The notes under the pieces were generated by a model. It ran no database searches and had not been told where the DNA came from. It worked only from the letters and a program-made list of their open reading frames with translations. A program made the position numbers and the translations under genes. From RGIG7111 sp036839975 (GTDB taxonomy: Bacteria > Bacillota > Clostridia > Peptostreptococcales > Anaerovoracaceae), in assembly GCA_036839975.1 (NCBI GenBank), contig DAISVU010000033.1:1-7651 (forward strand): 7,651 nucleotides of DNA, read 5' to 3'. Numbering within the stretch: position 1 is the stretch's first letter; each line of letters begins with the position of its first letter. Positions 1-6,492 of this stretch are shown in pieces.

Positions 1-9
1 TGTAAAAAC

Positions 10-1758
10 TTATATTTTCCATTTTTCTGTTTGATATTGCATATCCCAAAGTTTTTTATACAATCCTATTTGCTTCATCAATTCATTATGTGTTCCTTTT
101 TGACTGATGCTACCGTCTTCAATAACAAGAATTTGATCTACATCCTGTATTGTCGATAATTTATGAGCAATCATAATAACCGTTTTATTCTTCAATAGCT
201 CCTGTAATGCCGATTGTATTTTTACTTCGTTTTCTACATCTATATTTGCAGTTACCTCGTCTAAAAGTACTATCGGAGCATCTTTTATTAAAGCTCTGGC
301 AATTGCAATTCTTTGCTTTTCACCGCCGGAAAGAGTTGAGCCGCCTTCTCCCGATACAGTATCGTATCCGTCGGGAAGCTCCATAATAAAATCGTGACAT
401 CCGGCTTTTTTTGCCGCTTCAACGACTTCATCTAAACATGCCGATGGCTTTCCTATTCTAATATTGTTCAAAATAGAATCCTGAAATAACATAACATCTT
501 GAAATACAAAACTTAGATTGCGTAACAAATATTCATAAGACAAATTTTGAATTTCCTTGCCGCCTATTTTTATTTTTCCCTGCTGAGCATCCCAAAACCT
601 CCCAAGCAAGTTAATGACGGTTGTCTTTCCACTTCCGGATAATCCCACCAATGCCGTGGTCGTTCTTTCCGGAATATTGAAGGAGATTCCCTTAAGAACA
701 GGTGTACTGTCATAAGCAAAGCTGACATTCTCATAGGAAATATCAAATTGATTCAGTTCCTCTTCTCCGGAAATATCGGACATAACAGGAATATTGTCAA
801 TCATATCCATGCGTTCCAAGGATTGAGCTGTCATTTTTGCAAATATGCTGAAAATACCCATTCCCTCTATCCCTTGAAACAAGCCGAAAGATGAAAGAGT
901 TAGTAAAAACAATCGCATATAGTCAATGTCATTCAGAAGGAAAAACATTCCTGCCAAAAAAATTGTACCGGCGGTTATAGCTCGAAACCAAAATTGAAAT
1001 AAGGCAATCGGGAAAAGATGTGAAAGTTCATTGCGAATAGATTCATCCTGAAGCCTTTCAAATATTTGCATGATTTTTGTTTCATGTTGCTTTTCTGTTT
1101 GACATGATTTTAAAATATGAATCCCATGAACAAATTCAACTGTTTCCTCTGTCACCGTACCGATGAATTTTTGTCGGTTTATATTTAATCGATCCTGTGT
1201 TGAGGCAAGGCGCCTATAGGCATACCAGGCTGGAATCAACAAAAGTACAGAGAAAATAAATATCCTATAGTCCACACAGAACAGAAATATTAAGCCGATA
1301 ACTAAAGAGGGAATTCCCGTTGCAGCTTTTTCAATAACTCCTATTCCTTCTATTTCAAGGAATGCTGCATCTGAAGTAATTGTGGATATAAGGTCGCCTT
1401 GATTCTTTTTGCTGAAAAATCCCATTGAGGCACGTTTAAGGTGCGAACCTAAAGAGATTCGCTTCTCACATATAGCCTCATACCCGGCCCCTGAACGTAA
1501 ACGCATGGTAGCATATCTTAGAATAATGCGACAGATAATCGTCACCGCCATAGCTGCAATACAGAATATAAGTGATTTTTCATCAAGTTGTCTTGTTGCA
1601 TTTTTATTTAATTCCGGTATGGATGCAACCATATAGTAAGCTATGACCAAAGGAATCATAATGAATATTCCATCTAAAAAATTAAATAGGAATGAAAGAT
1701 AGAGCTTTCTGCGCTGTGCTTTCATCAGCTCCAAAAATTTATAAACTGTTTTTAGCAT
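10..1758 (-). CDS. ABC transporter, fused permease/ATPase, YbtQ/IrtB-like half
   Basis: Inner-membrane ABC protein of 582 residues with a six-helix exporter-fold transmembrane domain followed by a nucleotide-binding domain. Hydrophobic segments lie near residues 20-45, 62-82, 149-179 and 248-300. The ATPase domain is complete: Walker A GLSGSGKT at 372-379, Q-loop Gln420, signature LSGGE at 476-480, Walker B with catalytic Glu501, and His532. I chose the ATG at 1758 because it has a perfect AAGGAGG six bases upstream and begins MLKTVYKF, where family homology should start. The frame stays open to 1842, but those 28 residues are basic and lie inside the upstream gene. The start overlaps the end of the preceding ABC gene by 20 bases, which suggests translational coupling and a heterodimer. 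YbtPQ and IrtAB are known pairs of this fold that import ferric siderophores; the role here is inferred. A drug or peptide exporter is the main alternative. Confidence 0.9.
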   Translation of the reverse strand: MLKTVYKFLELMKAQRRKLYLSFLFNFLDGIFIMIPLVIAYYMVASIPELNKNATRQLDEKSLIFCIAAMAVTIICRIILRYATMRLRSGAGYEAICEKRISLGSHLKRASMGFFSKKNQGDLISTITSDAAFLEIEGIGVIEKAATGIPSLVIGLIFLFCVDYRIFIFSVLLLIPAWYAYRRLASTQDRLNINRQKFIGTVTEETVEFVHGIHILKSCQTEKQHETKIMQIFERLQDESIRNELSHLFPIALFQFWFRAITAGTIFLAGMFFLLNDIDYMRLFLLTLSSFGLFQGIEGMGIFSIFAKMTAQSLERMDMIDNIPVMSDISGEEELNQFDISYENVSFAYDSTPVLKGISFNIPERTTTALVGLSGSGKTTVINLLGRFWDAQQGKIKIGGKEIQNLSYEYLLRNLSFVFQDVMLFQDSILNNIRIGKPSACLDEVVEAAKKAGCHDFIMELPDGYDTVSGEGGSTLSGGEKQRIAIARALIKDAPIVLLDEVTANIDVENEVKIQSALQELLKNKTVIMIAHKLSTIQDVDQILVIEDGSISQKGTHNELMKQIGLYKKLWDMQYQTEKWKI

Positions 1759-3508
1759 AGCGCGCCTCCTTTCTTTCACTGATTTTCGAGGTTTCCGAAA
1801 TATAGGCAGACCACATTTTTTTGTATAAGGCGGAGGTCTCAATCAGCTCCTCATGCCTCCCCACAGAATCCAGCTTTCCGGCATCAAGTACAATAATCTT
1901 GTCACAGTCTATAACTGTTGTAAGTCTATGTGCAATAACAACCAATGTTTTGTTTTTACATAAAGCCATCAATGAGTCTTGAATTTTATTCTGATTCTCC
2001 ATATCCGTATAGGCAGTGGCTTCATCCAGAATTAAAATAGGGGCATTTTTCAAAATTGCTCTTGCAATGACAATTCTTTGGCGCTGTCCTGCGGACAGCT
2101 TTGCTCCCGCATTTCCAACAACAGTATCATACCCTTACTCAAGTTTTTCGATAAAATCACTACATTGTGCATTTCTTGCAGCAACTTTAACTTCCTCATC
2201 TGTTGCCGCCGGGTTTCCTAATCGTATATTTTCCATGATGGACATATTAAACAAAAATGTATCCTGTGTTACATAACTGATTTTTGCCATTAACTCTGAC
2301 AGTGAAAGACTTTTATAGTCTACACCGCCAATTGTAATGCATCCGTCCGTCACATCCCAAAATCTTGCAAGGAGATTTGCAATCGTGGTCTTTCCGCTAC
2401 CTGAAGGACCAACAATAGCAACTTTAGTGTTTTCCTCAATCGTAAGAGAAATATCATGTAAAACCGTTTCCTTTCCATAGGTAAAAGAAACATGGCTCAG
2501 CTCAATTTTATTGTTTAAAATCGTTTCTCCTGAAGAAATTTCTTTTAATTCCGATGCAGAAAGAATTTCGTCAATCAGATGTTTTCCATTTCTTATGTGA
2601 TAGAAATTATCCATAAACTCGGTAAATTTAAGTAAGGATGAACCAAGTCCTACGGAAAGCAACACAGAAAAGAGAAAAATCTGTCCCGAAAGACCTCTAT
2701 ACACATAGAAGTATCCGCCAACACACAAAACACTTACTGTAATAGAAGACAATAGAACCAATGCCGGCGCTGAAACTATATACATTTTGTTATATAGTTT
2801 TAATGTGGATTTTTTGTAATTACGAATGGCTTCCTCATATTTAGAATAAGCCCTTTTTTCTTGACCGAATATTTTAATTTCCTTGTTGCCTCGAATATAT
2901 TCAATAACTCTATTATTCATATATTCCAATGCCGAATAGTACGTATTTGCGAACTCGTTCATTATACCGATATACATTGGTAAATAAAAAATCAAAGTTA
3001 GTACAGCAGGTATCATTACAGCTAAAGCCATTCGCCAATCAACAAAAAATAAAATAACAATAATTCCCGCAGGAATCAGAACATTTGATGTTGTTTCGGG
3101 TATAGCGTGAGCTAAAGGAAACTCAAGCCGTTCCGTTCCGTCAATAAGCATATGTTGAAAATGTCCTGTACCATGCAGCTGCATATATCCCAGCGGCATC
3201 CGTAACATCTTATTCGTTATAGCAATTCGTATCTCTCTAAGTATACGAAAAGCAGTTTTATGAGAAATTGCGGTGGACAAACCGTGGCAGATAAGCTGTA
3301 AAACAAAAGCTATAAGAATAAAAAGTGTGCCCATGATAATATCTTTATAGCTAAATCCCGACACAAGTCCGGTTAATAAACGATAAAGGATATAGTAGGG
3401 AGCAAGACTCCAAAATACGCTCGCGATTGCCAGCAAAACGGAACCAATATATGAGGTTGTATAAGGTTTTAAGAAGTCAATAAATCTTCTTTCACTGTTT
3501 TTGTACAT
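1739..3508 (-). pseudogene. ABC transporter, fused permease/ATPase, YbtP/IrtA-like half, split by an in-frame stop
   Basis: Partner of the downstream ABC protein, with the same exporter fold. It reads as 589 codons in one frame, interrupted by TAA at codon 458 (2135-2137). Before the stop are the transmembrane helices (about residues 20-78 and 140-180, then 240-300), Walker A GPSGSGKT at 367-374 and Q-loop Gln415. After it, in the same frame, come a signature-like LSAGQ at 471-475, Walker B LILDE with Glu496, a DEATAYTD D-loop and His527. No frameshift is needed; one substitution (CAA, AAA or GAA to TAA) explains it. The truncated 457-residue product lacks signature, Walker B and H-loop, so it should not hydrolyse ATP. 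A TTG at 2053 could open the 104-residue tail, but it has no evident ribosome site and would lack the signature motif. The ATG at 3508 follows AGGAGG (3513-3518) by four bases and lies 19 bases after the S-component gene. Readthrough or a base-call error cannot be excluded. Confidence 0.85.
1765..1771 (-). promoter_or_regulatory. Shine-Dalgarno site that fixes the start of the last operon gene
   Basis: AAGGAGG on the minus strand, six bases before the ATG at 1758. It lies inside the 3' end of the upstream ABC gene. It supports the 582-residue start over the longer open frame that begins at 1842. Confidence 0.85.
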
Positions 3509-3527
3509 AAAGCCTCCTATATTTTAC

Positions 3528-4115
3528 TTAATCTATATTCTTAAAATGTTTTTTCAAAATGCCCTTTCCTATATAGACACCGATAACTCCGCAGATAATA
3601 GCAGATACAACTCCCAATATTGCAAATCCGCCGGTAAGATATTTTGCGTAGGCATATATTTCATCTTCACCGAGTCCCATATCGATCCATTTTTTCACTT
3701 CTCTATCAAAAAAGAAAATGAACGGAAAGCATCCGCCAAAGAAATAGGCAGCCTGTGTAAAGCCATAGCCGATACCGATAGCTATGGTTTTAAAACTTGC
3801 CTTAAAAACGATGATATCTGCGATAAAACTTACAGCAATAACAAAAATTAAACTGGTAATACTTCCCATACCGGTCAGAGTGAAGAAGGCAGTTCCTAAG
3901 CTTACAAGCAAGGTCATCGCTCCGAAGCGTTCAATTTTTTTAACAACGAATAGAACTATGCTTCCCATGATAATCGCGGTAATACTTGCCGCAAATACAT
4001 GCATAACAGGGATCATTACAGCGGTTAACATCCCGACCCCATATATTACCGCAGCATGGACGGCTGCCAGTAAACCTGTTAAGACAAAATCACTGATTTT
4101 CCATTTATTGCTCAT
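3528..4115 (-). CDS. ECF transporter S component, MptD/Trep_Strep-like
   Basis: Very hydrophobic 195-residue membrane protein with about six predicted helices (roughly residues 9-28, 31-58, 64-82, 86-105, 108-135 and 160-185) and a short basic C-terminus ending KKHFKNID. Length, helix count and position beside an ECF ATPase and T protein match the substrate-binding S subunit of an energy-coupling factor importer. The sequence pattern recalls the MptD or Trep_Strep group of putative S components, whose substrates are mostly unknown. The ATG at 4115 is preceded by AGGAGG (4124-4129), which overlaps the TAG of the ATPase gene, so the two are probably translationally coupled. No separate binding lipoprotein is present, as expected for ECF systems, where the S subunit itself binds substrate. 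Substrate is not readable from the sequence; a metal chelate or siderophore is suggested only by the neighbours. Confidence 0.85.
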   Translation of the reverse strand: MSNKWKISDFVLTGLLAAVHAAVIYGVGMLTAVMIPVMHVFAASITAIIMGSIVLFVVKKIERFGAMTLLVSLGTAFFTLTGMGSITSLIFVIAVSFIADIIVFKASFKTIAIGIGYGFTQAAYFFGGCFPFIFFFDREVKKWIDMGLGEDEIYAYAKYLTGGFAILGVVSAIICGVIGVYIGKGILKKHFKNID

Positions 4116-4127
4116 TTTTTATTCCTC

Positions 4128-5594
4128 CTATAAATTTTCTTTAAAAATAACATTAAGCTGTTCTGTATTTCTCAAATAAAAATCCTTTAATATCTTTCCA
4201 TCTTCTAAAAGTATTACACGATTGCAAACGGATAAAATGAATTCATAATCATGTGTAATGATAATGGATGCGTTTTTGTTTCCTGTAATAGAATCGATTA
4301 AATCACAAACCTTTTGCATACTTTCGTAATCCAAACCGCTTGTGGGTTCATCAAATACATTAACCCTCTTGTTTAACAGATAAGATGCTGCAATAACCAA
4401 ACGCTGTTTCTGTCCTATGGATAGAACCGTAGGATGCTGTTCTTTCATATCAGAAAGATGTAATATATCAAGAACTTTTTGTATTTGGCTTTCTATACTA
4501 GTTTGACTTTCATTTCCAAGGAGCAAATCGTTATATACGCTGTATCCGAAAAGCTGAAAATCTACATTCTGCATTACATAGCTTGTGGTTTTACTTCTAT
4601 CCTTTGTTACAAGACTTTTTCCATCAAAGCTAATACTTCCTCCTTGTTCTTTTCTTAAACCGCATAAAATTTTGGCAAGTGTTGTTTTTCCACATCCGTT
4701 CCTTCCGAGTAAAGCCACTTTGTCCCCCGGAAAAACAGAGAATGAAATTCCTTTCAATATTTTTCTTTCCTTTTTATATCCGAAAGTAATGTCTTTCAGC
4801 TCCAAGAGAGGGTCATCAAATATATCCTTCGGAGGGTCTCTGACAACGCTTTGAAAAAGATTTATTCCTCGTAATCCCTTTTCATGAAGCATGTCATTAC
4901 TCATAGTTTTCAATTCAGATTTCTCATATATACCGGATATCTTTCCATTTCCCATTACAATCAGCCTGTCACAAAGATTTTTCATATAGAAAAGGCGATG
5001 TTCAATAACAATTATAGTGTAACCGCCTGCTTTTAGCTTCTCGAAGATTTCTGACAGTAAAATAATAGATTGATAATCCAAATTTGATGAAGGCTCATCC
5101 AATAGAAGAATATCGGTCTTGAGCATTAGAATTGAAGCAATTGCAATTTTTTGTTTTTCACCACCGGATAAATCCGACAATTTCCTTTCGATTATGTTAT
5201 TAAGAGAAAGTAATGAAACGATATCCTTCATTCGCTGTTCGATTTCCTGCTTGGGAATTCCGTAATTCTCACAAGCATAAACGAGATCTGACAGTACATC
5301 TGCTGTAAAAAATTGATTTTCCGGATTCTGAAAAACCGAAGATACAATTTTGGATATATCACATATACGAAACTGGGCGATATCTTTACCGCTCAAGTAA
5401 ATATTTCCTGATTTTTCCCCGTCAAAAAACAGGGGACATAAACCGTTGATACAACGGAATAGAGTGGATTTCCCCGAACCGCTTCTTCCGGTAATAACTA
5501 CAAATTCTCCTTTCTTAATAGAAAGGTTTACTTCTTCAATCGTTTGAAATTCACTATCTTTATATCTATAACTCAACTTTTCCAATCGTATCAT
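4128..5594 (-). CDS. ECF transporter ATPase with two fused ABC domains
   Basis: Cytoplasmic energising subunit of 488 residues with two nucleotide-binding domains in one chain, an EcfA-EcfA' fusion. Domain 1 has Walker A GRSGSGKS at 36-43, Gln89, signature LSGGE at 142-146, Walker B LLLDEP with Glu167, and His199. Domain 2 has Walker A GRNGCGKT at 297-304, Gln342, an atypical signature LSIGQ at 391-395, Walker B NVFDEP with Glu416, and His448. The linker is about residues 225-262. Both sites keep catalytic Glu and His, so ATP hydrolysis is expected. It should bind the coupling helices of the T protein encoded just upstream. The ATG at 5594 begins nine bases after the T gene's stop. Its ribosome site is weak (GAGG at 5607-5610, 12 bases away), so translation probably depends on coupling to the T gene. 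Confidence 0.92.
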   Translation of the reverse strand: MIRLEKLSYRYKDSEFQTIEEVNLSIKKGEFVVITGRSGSGKSTLFRCINGLCPLFFDGEKSGNIYLSGKDIAQFRICDISKIVSSVFQNPENQFFTADVLSDLVYACENYGIPKQEIEQRMKDIVSLLSLNNIIERKLSDLSGGEKQKIAIASILMLKTDILLLDEPSSNLDYQSIILLSEIFEKLKAGGYTIIVIEHRLFYMKNLCDRLIVMGNGKISGIYEKSELKTMSNDMLHEKGLRGINLFQSVVRDPPKDIFDDPLLELKDITFGYKKERKILKGISFSVFPGDKVALLGRNGCGKTTLAKILCGLRKEQGGSISFDGKSLVTKDRSKTTSYVMQNVDFQLFGYSVYNDLLLGNESQTSIESQIQKVLDILHLSDMKEQHPTVLSIGQKQRLVIAASYLLNKRVNVFDEPTSGLDYESMQKVCDLIDSITGNKNASIIITHDYEFILSVCNRVILLEDGKILKDFYLRNTEQLNVIFKENL

Positions 5595-5603
5595 TTTGTT
5601 TTC

Positions 5604-6329
5604 TTACCTCAAAAAATTTATTGTTAGACTTAATATAAATGCAATAATGGTGATTACTGAAAATAAGATGTCTTTTTTGCGAATTTTCACATCAAAATAT
5701 GCACTTCGGCAATTCGTATTTTCTATCCCCTTTACAAGTGCCGCGCAGGAAAATTCTTCTGCTGTATGCAGGCTGCGAAACAGCATAGGAACTAATAAAT
5801 ACTCAAGCATCTTTAACGGATGGAATATTATTCCTTTCCAAGAGGTATCTATTCCTTTAAGTTTCATTGCCTCAACTATAGTAAAAAAATCTTCCTTTAG
5901 TGAAGTAAAATGGCGAAACATTACTGCGATACTGAGGATAATACCTTTTGGAAGCCTGCACTTTTCAAGAGCAGTCGTAATTTCGGATAAATTCTTTTGT
6001 TCTTTGATTGCTGATCCTAACATCATAAACGGAATGATTCGCTGAATGATAAAAGCGATAATACCGATAATAAAAAATATAGGAGCTCGCAATATAGGAA
6101 TTTGCATATGAGTAACTGCATAATAATAAAAATAAAGAACTCCAAAAGTTATCGCATAACGAATTAAAATATAATATTGTCTCCCTGCTATCAACACAAT
6201 TACTGCAACAAAAAAGGATAGTAATGTCACTTCCGCCTTTCCTGAAAGTAACATAAATACCATAATCAGCAAATCCAAAAAAAGAATTGTCCTGAAATCA
6301 AAAGTTTGATTTTTTATTGTTCGATTCGT
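5604..6329 (-). CDS. ECF transporter transmembrane protein (EcfT-like), apparent ACG start
   Basis: Transmembrane coupling subunit of the ECF importer and first gene of the operon. Reading from 6329 gives 241 residues; the first conventional start in frame is TTG at 6278 (224 residues). The longer form begins NRTIKNQTFDFRTILFL, whose D-x-R-T followed by a hydrophobic helix is the usual EcfT N-terminus, and it sits six bases after the Shine-Dalgarno AGGGAGGG. In that position is ACG, one change from ATG. The TTG has only a poor AGGA 11 bases upstream and would lose the D-x-R-T segment. Helices cluster in the first 100 residues and at the C-terminus. A cytoplasmic helical region carries two motifs at the places where EcfT proteins carry their Ala-Arg-Gly coupling signatures: EAMKLKG (residues 153-159) and AALVKG (196-201), both with Lys for Arg. 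Whether ACG is used, or the gene relies on TTG, is undecided. Confidence 0.8.
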   Translation of the reverse strand, partial: TNRTIKNQTFDFRTILFLDLLIMVFMLLSGKAEVTLLSFFVAVIVLIAGRQYYILIRYAITFGVLYFYYYAVTHMQIPILRAPIFFIIGIIAFIIQRIIPFMMLGSAIKEQKNLSEITTALEKCRLPKGIILSIAVMFRHFTSLKEDFFTIVEAMKLKGIDTSWKGIIFHPLKMLEYLLVPMLFRSLHTAEEFSCAALVKGIENTNCRSAYFDVKIRKKDILFSVITIIAFILSLTINFLR

Positions 6330-6335
6330 TGTGAT

Positions 6336-6343
6336 CCCTCCCT
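6336..6343 (-). promoter_or_regulatory. Shine-Dalgarno site of the EcfT-like gene
   Basis: AGGGAGGG on the minus strand. The codon six bases downstream is ACG (6327-6329), in frame with the EcfT coding sequence. No ATG, GTG or TTG in that frame lies within range of this site, which is why I place the ancestral start at the ACG. Confidence 0.7.
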
Positions 6344-6386
6344 GTAATAAGCACCTTGAATAAGCCTGTTTTTACGTCAGACTTTA

Positions 6387-6395
6387 TGGTATAAT
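6387..6395 (+). promoter_or_regulatory. Candidate extended -10 promoter toward the AraC-family gene
   Basis: TGGTATAAT fits the extended -10 form TG-n-TATAAT. No good -35 is visible 16 to 18 bases upstream, which extended -10 promoters can tolerate. Transcription would start near 6402 and leave about 90 bases of leader before the regulator. It faces the operon -10 at 6401-6406. Confidence 0.45.
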
Positions 6396-6433
6396 AACAT
6401 ATTATAGTTAGTCACATCTAACGCTTTGAAAGC
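6390..6433. repeat. Three adjacent short inverted repeats between the divergent units
   Basis: Three palindromes tile this stretch without gaps. They are TATAAT-N5-ATTATA (6390-6406, the two opposed -10 boxes), GTTAG-N6-CTAAC (6407-6422, in the operon promoter spacer) and GCTTT-G-AAAGC (6423-6433, over its -35). The last is followed by a related GCTTTTGA, so GCTTTGAA and GCTTTTGA repeat with a nine-base period (6423-6439). AraC-family proteins usually bind direct repeats near -35, so this is a candidate operator region. No binding consensus is known to me for this protein. Confidence 0.4.
6401..6430 (-). promoter_or_regulatory. Candidate promoter of the transporter operon
   Basis: A perfect TATAAT on the minus strand (6406 down to 6401) lies 18 bases after a 4-of-6 match to the -35 consensus, TTCAAA (6430 down to 6425). 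Transcription would begin near 6394, giving a leader of about 65 bases before the ACG at 6329. The poor -35 is typical of a promoter that needs an activator such as the neighbouring AraC protein; that link is inferred. Confidence 0.5.
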
Positions 6434-6435
6434 TT

Positions 6436-6466
6436 TTGACTTTTAGCTATACTTTTTGGCTTATAT
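6436..6466 (+). promoter_or_regulatory. Alternative promoter for the AraC-family gene
   Basis: TTGACT (6436-6441) is a five-of-six -35 match. The best -10 sequences at usable distance are CTTATA (18-base spacer) or TTATAT (19-base spacer), both imperfect. If this is the real promoter, the regulator and the operon are transcribed from ordinary back-to-back promoters. Confidence 0.35.
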
Positions 6467-6480
6467 CATAATCAAAATAA

Positions 6481-6488
6481 GGGGGGAG
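6481..6488 (+). promoter_or_regulatory. Shine-Dalgarno site of the AraC-family gene
   Basis: GGGGGGAG, with four bases (AGTT) before the TTG at 6493. It supports TTG as the real start; no ATG or GTG competes near it. Confidence 0.65.
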
Positions 6489-6492
6489 AGTT

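Noticed and set aside
1759..1842. A 28-residue N-terminal extension of the last ABC gene
   Set aside because: It has no ribosome site, lies wholly in the upstream gene's coding region and reads as basic, non-family sequence. The ATG at 1758 has a perfect site.
1739..2053. Independent small ATPase gene of 104 residues
   Set aside because: It is the same frame as the interrupted ABC gene after its stop, opens only with TTG and has no Shine-Dalgarno. It is the tail of that gene.
2053..2137. Frameshift as the cause of the split ABC gene
   Set aside because: The sequence reads continuously in one frame through the TAA (GYDTVVGNAG directly follows), so only a stop codon separates the parts.
2016..2276. 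Plus-strand open frame crossing the premature stop
   Set aside because: It is antisense to the conserved ATPase domain and has no family resemblance or convincing ribosome site.
5596..6045. Plus-strand open frame of 149 codons opposite the EcfT gene
   Set aside because: It is antisense to a clear coding region and its translation has no recognisable domain. The same reasoning removes the plus-strand frames at 3501-3851, 3784-4179 and 4585-4854.
6330..6492. Riboswitch in the operon leader or intergenic region
   Set aside because: The leader is only about 65 bases from the predicted start point, and no known aptamer core or leader terminator is visible.
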